A stretch of 64,000 bases of DNA. It comes from Pseudomonadota bacterium (GTDB lineage Bacteria; Myxococcota_A; Polyangia; GCA-2747355). Shown here piece by piece: positions 24,673-35,799 of this stretch. Positions within the stretch are counted from its first letter, which is position 1. The number at the start of each line of letters is the position of its first letter. The translations under genes were made by a program, and so were the position numbers. The notes beneath the pieces were generated by a model. That model saw only the letters and a program-made list of their open reading frames with translations. It was not told where the DNA came from and did not search any database. The stretch is taken from NCBI GenBank assembly GCA_016702545.1, contig JADJDT010000026.1:16766-80765 (forward strand). The letters run 5' to 3'.

Positions 24673-27600
24673 TCAGCGCGATGCGGGATCTAGACCCAGT
24701 CGCCGGCGCAGCAGCAGGTGCGCGTCCGATACGGCGAAGCGCAGCAGCTCGGCCGTAACCAGGCCGCGCCGCTCGCGCTCGGCGGTCGTCGCGGTCGCCA
24801 CCGTGGCACGGTCCTCGACCCGCCGCAGCACCGAGAGCGCTGCCGGCACGGATCGGCAGGCCAACAGGCCGGCGCGATTCGACGCGACCTCGGCGGCCAT
24901 CGGCAGCAGCAGCGGATCGAAGCCGCCCCCGACGCACTCGAGCACGTAGGGCCGCAGCGTGTCGCGCAGCCGACGCGAGACCCAGCGGCCCAGCCGCGCC
25001 GAGACCTGCTCGACCTCGCGATCGACCAGGCCGATCATCGAACCGTCGACGCCATGCAGGTGCGTAATCGCCAGCAGTAAGCGCTGCAGCTCGGCGCTGG
25101 AGAGCTTGCTCACGGGCGCCAGGGCCTGCCGCAGGCGCCAAAGCGCGCGCGCGAGCATGAACGTCCGCTCCGGCTCGGTGGCCTGATGGAGCCAGTCGGC
25201 GCCGACCAACACCGCCGGAGGATCGCAGGGCTCGAGCGTCATGAGCTGCGGCCGGTGCCCCACGGCGTAGATCTCGAAGGTCTCCACGCCCCATTCGCGC
25301 GCCAGACCATCGGCCGCCACCCGCCAGGGATGACGCACGTCGGAGATTCGATCGCGCGGGCTCAGACCGTGCTCGGCGACCCGGCCGGCGCTCAGGCGCG
25401 CGATCGGTTGGCGCAACGCGGCGAACACGCGCAGCACGGCCCGCGGCAGGCCGGTCGGCAGCAACAACGCCTGCGCCTCGTCGTCGAAGAGGGCTCTGCT
25501 GGGGGGCGTGGCATGATCCGCGGGGTGCTGGGCGAGGAAGGCCTGCTCGCCGCTGTCGGCCTGACCCAGGGCGCTCAAGGTCTGCGCCGCGCACCAGCGG
25601 CCATCCGCGAGCCCGCGCCACTCGCAGATGCGAAAGATCGCGTGCAGCGCGAAGGACTCCTCGGCCTCGATCGCGAGCCGCGCGCGCATCGCCGTCAGCG
25701 CGCGGTCGAGATACAGGGAGGGATCGGCCTCGTGGGGCCAGCGAGCGCCAAAGGACACCAGGTCGGCCAGGGCCTGGAGATCGGCGGGCGCCAGCTCCAC
25801 GGCCCGGCGCAGCAGCGCACCGGCGCGGCGCGGGTCACCGAGATCGAGCTCGCAGTGGCGAGCCATCTTCAGCAGGTCCAGCAGGCGCTGGCGCAGATCG
25901 ACCTCGCTCTCGACGAGGTGGGCGGTCAGCTCGAGGGCGCGATCGATCTGACCGCGCCAACGCGCGCACTGGGCCAAGCCGCGCAGCGCTTCACGGTGCG
26001 CCGGATCGAGCTGCACCGCTGCCTCGTAGGCGGCGGCGGCGCGGTGGGGGTCGCCGAGGCGCTGCAGGGCCAGCGCGCCCAGCCGCACGAGCAGCGCGAT
26101 GCGGCCACCACGACTGCGCTCCAGCTCGGCGGCGGTGGCGATGGCCGCGGCGGCCTCCGGCCAGCGCTGTTGTTGCTCGCAGACGTCGGCGAGGGTCCAC
26201 AGCGCACCCCCGTCGTGTGGGCACAGCACGAGCGCGGCTTGGGCGTGCCGCTCGGCGCGGGGCAGATCCCGCAGCTGCTCCCGACTGACGCGGAAGACCA
26301 GCCGATGCCAGCCGAGGCGGCGGTCGGCGCTGGGCTGGCGCGCGATCCAGCTCTCGACCGCGCGCACCAGCTCGGCCCACTGCCCGGCCGCCACCAGCAC
26401 CTGCGTCAGGCAGTCCTGCGCGGCGGTGTCCTCCGGGTCCAGATCGGTCAGGCGTGAGAGATGGGCCACGGCGTCGGCGGGTCGGCCGAGCTGGCAGGCG
26501 GCAAGCTCGGCGGCCAACCAGTGGGCGGCGTGGCGGTGCTCCGGCACACGGGCCAGGCGCAGCTCCGCCTGCACCGCCTCGAAGGCCTCGAGCCAGCGGC
26601 CGGCGCGCAGGGCCGCCTGGCGGCGGTCGTGGACCTCGCCGAGAAAGAGCGCCGATCCCGGTGAGAGCGACACGCCGCCCTCGCGGTCGGGACGCGCACG
26701 CACCAGCTCGGCCAGCAGCTCGCCGGCGGCGACCTCGCGGGGGTCGGCGCTGACGCGTGGCCACTGCTGCACGGCCATCACCCGACCAAAGGCGCTCTGA
26801 GCGGTCGGCAGCGCGCGCAAGCCGCCGGTCTGTGCGGTACCGCCGAGGCTTCGCTTGGCCGCGCCCGCGCCCGCGCGATGATCGCCCGCGAGCCGGCCGC
26901 CGAACACCAGCCAGTACGCTGCGGCGTCCTCGCCCAGCACGCGCTGGGCCTCCTGCCCGAGCGCGCGCAGGTGCTCGAGCTCGCGCTCGCTGCCACCCTG
27001 GCGTGCGGTGTCGGCGCCCGATCCCGCCTCAGGACCGCCGCCCGTCCTCCCGTCGGTCGCCGATGCCACCGCGCTGGCGGCCAGCGCGCCGCGGGCCCGT
27101 TGGCGCCAGGGCTCGGTAGAGGGGCTGCGGTCGAGGAGGTGCAGGGCGAGCTCCTCGCACGCCTCCGGCACCGCCACCAGCCGCGGATCGAAGGGCAGCA
27201 GCAGCAGACCCGGCGCCGCGGTCTCGCCGAGCTGCGCCACGAGGTGCCGCAGCGTGGTCGGCGGCACCAGCGCGGGGCTGGCGGCCGCGGAGCAGCAGCG
27301 CCACCAGCCCGTCAGACCCGCCGCCGCGACGATCGGAGCCGCGGCCAGTCGCGCGTAGATCGGCGCGGCCTGGGCGAGCTCGCCGAGCCCGCGCTCGAGC
27401 AGCCCCGCGAGGCGCAGCGCCTGGGCCAGCGCGGTCCAGCTGCGCGGCTCGGCCTCCAGGCTCGCGCGGCGCAGGTGACTCGCGAGTGCCGTCCAGTCGC
27501 CGCGGCTCGCCTCGTAGAGCGCTCGCGGCCAGCGTGCCCACGCGTCGCCGGCGCCACGCGCGCTAACCCCTGCCTCCCAGGCGGCGAGGCGCTCTCCGTC

Positions 27601-29586
27601 GGCCGGGGCGGCTTGAGCCGACGCCGACGGCCGCGGGTGCGAGCTCGACAGGCGGGCGATCGCGGCGCTGGTCGCCGGGGTCTCGCCGGCGATCGCGGAC
27701 CAGCGCTGATAGCAGCGCAGGGCCTGCAGCGGCAGCTCGAGCGCCCCGTCGTAGAGCTCCGCCGCCGCTCGCCACAGGCGCACGGCGTCCTCACGCGCGC
27801 TCGCCGCCTCGGCCGCCGTTTCCAGGGCCGTCGCGATCCGCTCGGTTTGGGCAGGGCTCTGCCCTTGTTGAACCAGCCAGCTCGCGACCGGCGGGCACCC
27901 GGGATCGCCGATCGCGGCTGCCGCCAGATGCTGCGTGACGGCCAGCGCCTGCCCGGCCACCGGCGCCAGCACCCGAGCGGCCTGAAGCTGCAGCGCGGCG
28001 GCCGTGCTGCCGGTCTCCACCGCGGCGAGCGCGGCGAGCGCGGCGGCGGCGCGCGGCGGAGCCGGGTGTTGCAGCGCCAGCCGTTGCAGGCCGCGCCGAG
28101 CACCGGCGTGTTGCGGGTCGCTCTGCAGGGCCTCGCCGTAGAGCGCCGCCGCGCTCGCACCATCGAGTTCGAGGGTCTCTGCCGCCCAGCCCGCATCGGC
28201 GAGCAGCTGGGCGCGCTCGGCCGCTGCGGTCGTCCGCCGCGCCAGCTGCTCGCTCAGGTCCCGCACGCGGTCGCCGGCGCCCGCGGCCCAGGCCCGCTCG
28301 AGCGCTGGAGGGTTGGCCTCCTCCTCGGCGGCGCCCGCCCGCGCGGCCCCGAAGAGGGCGATCGCGCGCTGCTGCAGATCACCCGCCAGCCCGCCCGCCG
28401 GCGTGCGCTGGGCGAGGCGCAGCGCACCCAGCGTGGCGGCCGCAGCCGTGGCACCGCGCGCGGCCTCGTCGTAGGCCAGCTGTGCCGCCGCGAGGTCGCC
28501 CGCCGCTTCGTGCAGTCGCCCGACGATCAGCGTCAGGGAGGCGCGCACGTCGCTGCCCGGCTGGGCCCCGAGCAGCAGAGCCGTCAGGGCATCGATCAGC
28601 TCGCGCGCGCCGCCGCCCGCCGCGGCGAGGTCGAGCGCGATCAGTCGCTGGTCCCAGCCCTCGGCGTAGTCGGGCAGCGCGGTCGCCACCTCGGCGAGGG
28701 GCGCTCCGGCCGCAAAGAGCAGGTCCGCGCGCAGGGCGCCCACGTCGCCGCGCTCGCGCACGCGGGTGGTCGGGGCCAGCTCGCCCAGCACCTCGGCCGC
28801 CGCCCGCAGGTCGTGTTGGCGCAGGTGCTCACACCAAAGGCCGAGCAGCGCCCCGACATCGCGGGGGTGCTGGACGAGCGCCTCGCGCAGCAGCTCCACC
28901 ACCAGCTCGCTCTCGCCGAGCTGCCGCGCGGCCTGGGCTGCCGCCAGCTGGAGGTCGGCGGCGAGCTGCGCCGTCGGCGCGTGCCGCGCTTCGTCGTGCA
29001 ACACGTCGAGCACCCAGCTCCACGCCTCGGGCGAGGGCCGCGCGCTCGGCTCGCCCCGCAGCGGGAGCTCGAGTTGCTCGATCTCGGCCACGGTCAGCTC
29101 GCTGGCCGACAGCGTGATCGGCACGCGCCAGGGCTCGGGGGCGTCGAGGTCGTCCTCGAGGCGCCCGAGGGGGCCGTCGCCGTGCAGCGGAGCTGGCGTC
29201 GCCTCCGGCAGCACCTCGCCGGTGGAGATCATCGTCAAGGGCCCCAGGTCGACGAGCTCCGCCATCGACCAGTGTGGCGGCGCGGACGACGGCGACGCCG
29301 ACGCCGATGCAACCGTCTCGGCCGCCGGCGCGACGGGCGGCGGGTCGGAAGGCCACGACGTATCACGGTCGTCGGCGAAGACGACCGTTGCCGCATCGGC
29401 GCCAGGGCTGGGCCCCTCGGCACCCGCCGCGGCCTGATTGGCGGCGCCCAGCAGCGCACCCAGAGCGGCCCCCCGGCTCTCGTCGAGCTGGACTTCCTCC
29501 GCGCTGAAGAACCTCAAGGCCCCGGCGGCGGCCGCTGAGGCCGCGCTCGCTTTCACGTCGGAAAGGCCGCTGGCTTCGGTGCTCAT
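24673..29586 (-). CDS. Giant TPR-repeat protein (1637 residues) with a degenerate peptidase-like C-terminal domain
   Basis: Most of the chain is tandem helical repeats of TPR type, for example DAVAHLSRLTDLDPEDTAAQ and AAYEAAVQLDPAHREALRGL, after an acidic, disordered first 180 residues. The last 220 residues form a separate domain related to the C-terminus of the adjacent TPR protein (PPAVLVGADWLHQATEPERT here). No signal peptide or membrane segment is visible, so a cytoplasmic scaffold is likely. The ATG at 29586 follows GAGGAAGCG and lies eight bases after the upstream stop, so the two giant genes form an operon. Function unknown. Confidence 0.8.
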   Translation of the reverse strand: MSTEASGLSDVKASAASAAAAGALRFFSAEEVQLDESRGAALGALLGAANQAAAGAEGPSPGADAATVVFADDRDTSWPSDPPPVAPAAETVASASASPSSAPPHWSMAELVDLGPLTMISTGEVLPEATPAPLHGDGPLGRLEDDLDAPEPWRVPITLSASELTVAEIEQLELPLRGEPSARPSPEAWSWVLDVLHDEARHAPTAQLAADLQLAAAQAARQLGESELVVELLREALVQHPRDVGALLGLWCEHLRQHDLRAAAEVLGELAPTTRVRERGDVGALRADLLFAAGAPLAEVATALPDYAEGWDQRLIALDLAAAGGGARELIDALTALLLGAQPGSDVRASLTLIVGRLHEAAGDLAAAQLAYDEAARGATAAAATLGALRLAQRTPAGGLAGDLQQRAIALFGAARAGAAEEEANPPALERAWAAGAGDRVRDLSEQLARRTTAAAERAQLLADAGWAAETLELDGASAAALYGEALQSDPQHAGARRGLQRLALQHPAPPRAAAALAALAAVETGSTAAALQLQAARVLAPVAGQALAVTQHLAAAAIGDPGCPPVASWLVQQGQSPAQTERIATALETAAEAASAREDAVRLWRAAAELYDGALELPLQALRCYQRWSAIAGETPATSAAIARLSSSHPRPSASAQAAPADGERLAAWEAGVSARGAGDAWARWPRALYEASRGDWTALASHLRRASLEAEPRSWTALAQALRLAGLLERGLGELAQAAPIYARLAAAPIVAAAGLTGWWRCCSAAASPALVPPTTLRHLVAQLGETAAPGLLLLPFDPRLVAVPEACEELALHLLDRSPSTEPWRQRARGALAASAVASATDGRTGGGPEAGSGADTARQGGSERELEHLRALGQEAQRVLGEDAAAYWLVFGGRLAGDHRAGAGAAKRSLGGTAQTGGLRALPTAQSAFGRVMAVQQWPRVSADPREVAAGELLAELVRARPDREGGVSLSPGSALFLGEVHDRRQAALRAGRWLEAFEAVQAELRLARVPEHRHAAHWLAAELAACQLGRPADAVAHLSRLTDLDPEDTAAQDCLTQVLVAAGQWAELVRAVESWIARQPSADRRLGWHRLVFRVSREQLRDLPRAERHAQAALVLCPHDGGALWTLADVCEQQQRWPEAAAAIATAAELERSRGGRIALLVRLGALALQRLGDPHRAAAAYEAAVQLDPAHREALRGLAQCARWRGQIDRALELTAHLVESEVDLRQRLLDLLKMARHCELDLGDPRRAGALLRRAVELAPADLQALADLVSFGARWPHEADPSLYLDRALTAMRARLAIEAEESFALHAIFRICEWRGLADGRWCAAQTLSALGQADSGEQAFLAQHPADHATPPSRALFDDEAQALLLPTGLPRAVLRVFAALRQPIARLSAGRVAEHGLSPRDRISDVRHPWRVAADGLAREWGVETFEIYAVGHRPQLMTLEPCDPPAVLVGADWLHQATEPERTFMLARALWRLRQALAPVSKLSSAELQRLLLAITHLHGVDGSMIGLVDREVEQVSARLGRWVSRRLRDTLRPYVLECVGGGFDPLLLPMAAEVASNRAGLLACRSVPAALSVLRRVEDRATVATATTAERERRGLVTAELLRFAVSDAHLLLRRRLGLDPASR

Positions 29587-29593
29587 CGCTTCC

Positions 29594-32500
29594 TCACGAC
29601 AGCCAAGCCGTACCGGTCAGCTTGCGGCGCAGCTCGAGCAACTCACGGCTGACGGAGAAGGCCAGCAGCGCGGCGCGCCGCTCCCGCTCGGGGCGCGAGG
29701 TCTCCGTCACCTGCGTCATGCCCACCTCCGCCCGGGAAGCCTCGGTGCCGGCGTCCGCGCCCGACTCCGCGTCGATCCGTGGCTCGGCCGCCATTTGCTC
29801 GAGCGCCGGCCCAAGCTCGCCCGCCAGCAACAGCCCGCAGCGGTCGGCCGTGGTCTGGACCGCCTGCCACCACTGCTCGAAGCTGCCTCCCTGCTGAAGC
29901 AGGCGCTGGACCACCAGCGGCAGCGCGCGCAACGTGCGCCGCCCCAACCGTTTGCGCAGCGTTTGCGCGGCCGCCGCGACGCGCTCGCGCGGCAAGCCGA
30001 AGCCCGTGCCGGCCTCGGCGCAATAGATCGTCGCCGCCACCGCCAGTCGCAGCTCCTCGGGCGTCAAGGTCGCCAAGGCGGTCGCTTGCTCGCGCAGCAG
30101 GCCGAGCCACCGACCGAGCCGAAAGCGCTGGCGCGGGGTGTCGCTGGCCAGCGCGGCCGCGCCCAGCACCAGCAGCGGCGGCGTCCCGTGCAGGGCGAGG
30201 ATGCGGTCGCCGGCCTGCTTGCTGACGCGCAGCGCGCCAGGATCCAGTCCCAGGGCCCTGGCGGCCTGTGCCACGCCGCGCGAAAGCGGCAGCTGGCCGA
30301 AGGCCTCCAACGAGCTCAGCCGCCCCCAGCCGAGCTGCGAGGCCTCGTGCGGCAGGTGCTCCGGATACAACCCCGGCAGCGCAGGGAGCAGCAGGCGCCA
30401 GAGCTCGCGATAGGGGCCCTCGGCCGCCGCAGGCTGCAGGCCCTGCCAATCCGCCGGATCGAGGCGCCCGTTCCAGGCCACCGCGGCGCTAGTGCCGGCC
30501 TGCAGCAGCCCGTGCTGCTCCGCGGCCGTGGCCGCGCCGAGCGCGTCGAGCGCAGCGGCCGCCGCCCGCCGAAGCGCAGCGTCGTCGAGGCGCGTGGCCA
30601 GGTCAAAGAGCGCGCGGTAGGGCTCGGGTCGCGCAGGCTGCTGGCGGATCAGCTCACGCAGCCGCTCGGTGAGGGGTGCGGCCCAGAGCGTGCCCAACGC
30701 CCCATCGCTCGCCTCCAGCAACAGCCGGTGCACCTGCGCGAGCGATGCTGCGTTGGTGGGGTCCAGCGCCAGTGCGCGCAGCAGGTCCGCGCGCGCTCTC
30801 TCGGGCTCGCCCAGCACCTGCGCGCGCAGCTCGCCCAGGCGCTGCAGTGCGGCGGCCTGCAGCCGCGGCTCGGCCCCACTGCAATCGATCAGGCAGCAGA
30901 GCGTCTCGGCCGCGCGCCGGGGCTCTCCCTGACCCTGGTAAAGCCCGGCCAAGCGCTCGAGCAGGGCGGGGTTCTTCGGGGTCAGCTGCAATTGATCGCG
31001 ACAGAGCGCCGCGGCCTCCGCGACGCGCCCCGCGCGTGCCAAGAGCTCCGTCAAGCGCAGCACCGCCGCTGGGCGTTGCTCGACGGCCTGGTCCAGCTCG
31101 AGCACGCGGCTGTAGCAGCTGACGGCGCGGGCCTCGTCGCCCGCCTCGTCGGCCAACCTGGCCAGCAGCTGCCAGGCCTCGGCGTGCTCCGCGTCGAGCG
31201 CGAGCAGCCGCAGCAGGTCGCGCGCGGCACCGCGCGGATCGGCGAGCTGCCCCGCGCGCAGGCGGGCGCGCTCGAGCAAGATGGCCTGACGCTGCTCGGG
31301 CGCGAGCGCGAGCCCGAGGCGCAGCGTCAGCGCGTCGTCGAGCTGCGCCAGGTCGCCCACGGCCTGGCACAGGGTCGCGAGGTGCTCGATCAGCGGGGGA
31401 TCGGCCGGGCTGTCGGCGAGGAGCTGGCGGTAGATCGCGATCGCTGCCGCCGGGAGGTCGGCGCGTTCGAAACACGCTCCGGCCCGGCGCAAGGCCTCGC
31501 GCCGGGCGGCCGCGCCGCGCAGCACGCGCGCCAGCCGCACCCACAGCCGCGCCTCGAGCTGCGGTTGGTCCGCGGCGGCGAGCAAGCGCTGCACCGTCAG
31601 CAGCGCAGGCGCGTGATCGGGTTGGTCGCGCAGCACGGCGCAGGCGGCCTGCAGCGCCGCCGCCGGTTGGCCGGCCAGCTCGTGGGCCAGGCTCAAGGTC
31701 AGCCGCAGCTGAGGACGATGGCGTTCGTGCAGCAGCTCGACGAGCTGTTCGAGCAGTCCTGTGCGGATCGACGCCGGCGTTTGCGGATCGCCCAGTCGAT
31801 CGAGCAGCGCCGAGGGGCCGCTCGGCGCGCTGCCGCGCGCGCCCAGCGTGGCGATCGTGGGCCGCGCCGCGGCGCTGGGATCAGTCGCCCGGCGCAGGCG
31901 ATCCCCGCGGGCCCGCAGCGCGCCGGCCAGGGAGGGATCGTCGCAGCGCGCGCCGAGCTCGCTGAGCAGCCGACTGAGCGTGCCGAGATCGCGGCGCTGG
32001 GCCGCACCCAGCAACCCGCGCCAGAGCTCGGGGAGCGTGGCGCCAGCGCCCGGGGCCACCGCCGTGGGCGCCGCTCGCCGCGGGGCAGCAGGTGCGCCCA
32101 AGGGGGCGGAGGTCGCCGCGGCGGGGTTCTCCCCCTCCTCCGGTATGCGGGCGGCCGGAACCTCGACCCACCAGGCGGCCTCGGCGCGCCAGAGCTCTCG
32201 CTCCGTCTCCGTCGCTGCGGCCTCTGCCAACGCCTCGAGCGCGGTGGCGGCCTCGCCAAAGGCCCCGCGCGCCAGGCGCAGCTGCACGAGCGCGTTCGTC
32301 GCCGAAAACCAGGCCACGCCGGCGGCGGGTGCCAACGTCGAGACCTCGACGAACTGTCGTTCGGCGCGCTCGAGCGCCCCCGCCTGCCGGCAGGCCTCGC
32401 CGGCCAGCAGCGTGCGCTGCACCAGGGCCTGCCGGTCGCTGATCAGCGGCAGCTCGCGGGCCAAGGCCTCGGCCAGGGCCTCGTGATGGCCCTCCGCGCG

Positions 32501-34788
32501 CTGCGCGCGTTGCAGCGCGCGGAGGGCGTGGCGGTCATCGGGCTGTTCCTGGACCAGGTGGGCGAGCTGCGCCCGGGCGCGCTCTGGCTGCCTCAGCGGT
32601 CCCGCGTAGAGCGCCGCCAGGGCCTCGCGTGCGGCCTGGCGCTGGGCGGGCACGGGGGTCACCTCGGCCACGCGCTCCCAGCGCAGCGCCAGCGCCGCGT
32701 GCTGCCCGCTGGCGCGCAGCAGCCCATCGATCGCCAGCAGCGCGTAGGGCTGCGTCGGCTCGGCCTCGAGCACCTCACCGTAGCGCTCGATCGCCCGCTG
32801 GGCATCAGCGAGCGGTCGCTCCGCGATCCAGGCGCGGTGCAGCCCATGAGCCTCGCGCTCGCGTGGCGTGCCGGCCGTGGCCGCCAGCGCCACGAGCAGC
32901 GCGTCGGCGCGCTCCCAGTCGCCGCAGCGCTCGCAGAGCGCCAGCCGGCGCGACGTCAGGCCACGATCGCCAGGTCGTAGTTGGGCCAGGCGATCGAGCG
33001 CGTCGAGCGCGCGGCGCGGATCGGCCAGCGGACCGGCGGCCAGATCGGCGAGCTGCTCGAGCCCGGCCACCGCGCGATCGGGCGCCGCCCCGGCGAGTTG
33101 CTGCTCCCAGAATTCGGCCAGCGGCACGTAGCGACGACGGACCAACAGCAGCTCGGTGAGCAACCCCTGCGCCGCCTCGGTCGTGGGGTCGAGATCGAGG
33201 GCAGCGTGACAGAGATCGAGGGCCTGCTCCGGCCGCCCCGCGTGAAGGTAGGCCACCAGCGCGGCGCGCGTCAGGATCGCGGCGCGCGCGGCGACGTCGG
33301 TGGGCCGTGCGGTGGCGGCGGCACGCTCCTCGGCCAGCGCGAGCTCGACCAGCTCGGACCAGCGGCCGCCACCGATCGCCTCCCGCTCGGCCTCGACCAG
33401 CACGCCCAGATCGAGCGGCGCCAGCGCCCGCGCGCGCTGCAGGGCGGCGTCGGCCGCGCCCGTGGCGCCGAGCCGGGCGTGCGCGTGCGCCAGCTCGAGC
33501 CAGGTTGCAGCGGCCGCGCCCGCGGGTAAGGTCGCAGCCGCCGCGCCCGCCAGCCGCCGCTCGAGCGCGCCGACGACCTCGGCCCAATCGCCCTGGCGCC
33601 GCGCGAAGCCGAGCCTGGCCTCGGCGACCACCGGGTCTGCGGGCGCCAGCGCGCGCGCCTCGCCCAGCAGGGCGCCTGCCTGCGCGGCATCCTGCAGCGC
33701 CAGCTCGCAGAGCTGCGCCGCTTGCACCAGGCAGCAGGCGGCCTCGGCGGTGCCCGCGACACCTGCCCCCGTCGCGGCGCCGACCTGGGGATCCGCCTGC
33801 AGCGCGGCGGCAATCGCCCGCAGCGCGCGCACCCGCTCGAGCTGTAGCCCGCCTGCGCGGCGATCGCCTCGCGTTCGTAGAGCAGGGGCAGGCGCGGTTC
33901 CACCAGGCCGCTGGCCCGCTCCAGCAGGGCCAGCGCGTCGCGCGCCCCAGCGGGCCCGTGGTGGCGCCGCAGCGCTGCCAGGCGCCGCAAGGCGGCGGCC
34001 CGCGCCTCGCGGTCGGTCGCCGCGCCGGCCACGGCCTGACAGGCCTCCTCGATCCAGGCGGTCTCGCCGCGGGCTTGACCAAGCTGTTCGAGGGCCAGGG
34101 CCGGTGCGATCCAGCGTTGGTCACTCGCCAGCCAGGCAGCCCGCAGCGCGTCGGCCGCCGATGCCGGTTGCGCGAGCTGCTCGGCGAGCAGCCATCCCTT
34201 GTGAAACAGCAGCTCCGCGCGCCGCTGCCCGTCGGTCTCGTGGCGGAGCCGCTCTTCGAGCAAGAGCAGCAGCTCGGACCAGCGGCGGGACACCGTCAAG
34301 CTGCGCCAGAGGGCCCAAAAGGGCGGTCGCAGGCCTGGATCGGCATCGAGCGCGCTGCGCCAGGCCTGCTCCGCCGCCGCCGTCAAGCGCGCCGCGCGCG
34401 CGGCACCCTCGGCCGTGCCGTCGCCCTCCGCGTCCCACGCCTGCAGCGCCAGACGCTCGCCACGTTCATGGTCGATCAGCGCGCGGCGCGCCGGCGCGCC
34501 AGCGGCCGCTCCACGCTCGCGGTCCAGGTACTGGACGAGGCTTTCGGGATCGCTGCTACCGCCGCCGGCCGCAGCGGCCACGCCAAAGCGCCAGGGTGTC
34601 GGTTCGACGGCCGTGTCGGCCTCGACGCCGAGGATCTCGAGCGTCGGGCTGTCGAGCCCGTCGTCCTCCTCGGTCCCCGGCGGCGGCCCGTGAGGTGCCG
34701 TCATCGATGCTGTGGCCGAAGCAGCGGCGGCCAAGAGCGCTGGCTCACCTGCGGCGGGCTGCTGTCCGAGCGGGGCCCCGTCCATCAT
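29594..34788 (-). CDS. Giant TPR-repeat protein (about 1730 residues), one apparent frameshift near 33848
   Basis: Companion of the downstream TPR giant. The start is ATG-ATG at 34788/34785 after GGAGACGACCG. An acidic N-terminal region includes LDSPTLEILGVEADTAVEP, and TPR-like repeats run through most of the chain (for example QALDLCHAALDLDPTTEAAQ). The C-terminal domain (PPLLVLGAAALASDTPRQRF) matches that of the neighbour. The frame breaks in a GGG run at 33848-33850. One added G joins EREAIAAQAG to LQLERVRALRAIAAAL without loss of repeat phasing, so a base-calling error is likely. Two such proteins in tandem suggest duplication and a hetero-complex. Confidence 0.75.
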
Positions 34789-34956
34789 CGGTCGTCTCCG
34801 CAGCGCCGCGTCGGCCCGCCCCGCCGACCGCTCCCCATCCCACGCCGCGCCCACGCACACCGCTCACTTTCTTAACACAACCGAGCCGTCCCAACGTGCG
34901 TGATTTAGCGCCCGGGATCTCACATTCTCCAACGCGGTCTGGGCGCGGGCTGCGGC

Positions 34957-35493
34957 TCAAGGCAGGTGGAGGCAAGCGGCGCCTTCGGCCCGATCGGCCG
35001 CCTGCCGTGCGCGCTCATTCTGCCGCGGTCCGGGCAGGATCAGGTTCGTCGTGCAGCTTCGATCGGCCGTGATCTTGGCCACCACCAACTGCGAGATCGT
35101 CTTGTGGGGATAGGGTGTCGCCAGATCCGCCGCCTTGACGCGGAAGATCAACGCCAGGGGCTGTTTCGTCGTCCCCACCTGTCGGACCCGCCATTCCGCC
35201 TTGGCCGCCCCTCGCTGCCCGAAGCCCCCCTCATAGGAGAGCTGATACTCCCGCTTGTCCGCGCGAACGACGAAGACCTGGAGCTGATCACCATCAATCA
35301 GTCGCAGGGCATAGCCGCCCACGCCGGGACAGAGCTGGTTCAGATACCCCTCACTCTCCTCGACCGTACGGCACTTGGCCTCCGCGACGTCGGTGTAGAC
35401 CGACGCGATCGCCCCGCCAGGAGCCGCCCCGGCGGCCCTCCCGGCGAAGACAGTGAGCAGACAAGCAACCCGAGTGGCCCTGCGGATCGTCAT
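34957..35493 (-). CDS. Hypothetical secreted protein
   Basis: Not recognised. A 178-residue protein from the ATG at 35493, which follows AAGGAA. The signal peptide (VACLLTVFAGRAAGAAPG) is clear. The mature part has four Cys residues (AKCRTVEE, LNQLCPGVGG, DRSCTTN, AACLHLP) and a mixed alpha-beta look. It ends with a charged segment (GPRQNERARQAADRAEG). One copy of the dispersed 180-bp hairpin element ends 87 bases upstream of the start and may carry or influence its promoter. Confidence 0.65.
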   Translation of the reverse strand: MTIRRATRVACLLTVFAGRAAGAAPGGAIASVYTDVAEAKCRTVEESEGYLNQLCPGVGGYALRLIDGDQLQVFVVRADKREYQLSYEGGFGQRGAAKAEWRVRQVGTTKQPLALIFRVKAADLATPYPHKTISQLVVAKITADRSCTTNLILPGPRQNERARQAADRAEGAACLHLP

Positions 35494-35579
35494 CGGTCGG
35501 TTTCCTTCTTGACCAGCGGCGCAGCGCAACGCCCCAGCGTGCTGGAAGCGTGATGCGGGAGCCGCGACCTGTCATCGGG

Positions 35580-35759
35580 GTAAGCGGTCACGCCCTCAAT
35601 GCGCTGCTATCACTGACGGAGTCTAGATCCACTGCACGCGCGCGCGACCAAGCGCGCGCGCGGCGCACAACTCGTTGTGCGCCGGACTTGGGGGTGGGGC
35701 CCCGAAAAGTCACGCCTTTTCGGGGCGGGGGTATGGGACATACCCCCGTGAACGTTTAC
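35580..35759 (-). mobile_element. Copy 1 of a 174-180 bp non-autonomous element with terminal inverted repeats and stacked hairpins
   Basis: Highly similar over its full length to 62280-62453. The ends are GTAAGCGGTCACG and, reversed, GTAAACGTTCACG. The flanking eight bases (TCATCGGG at 35572-35579, CCAACGGG at 35760-35767) agree at six positions, like an aged target duplication. Hairpins in order are a GCGCG stem (35641-35665), GCGCACAAC/GTTGTGCGC (35663-35682), CCCCGAAAAG/CTTTTCGGGG (35700-35725) and GGGGGTATG/CATACCCCC (35727-35747). GTAA-type ends with 8-bp duplications are those of IS66-family transposons, so an IS66-derived MITE is the best guess. No protein is encoded. Confidence 0.75.
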
Positions 35760-35799
35760 CCAACGGGGAGTCCCTGCGCGTCCCGCAGGCGGGGCCCCT

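Noticed and set aside
26878..32980. Long plus-strand open frames opposite the TPR genes
   Set aside because: Antisense shadows; no domain or ribosome-binding evidence, and the TPR repeats lie on the minus strand.
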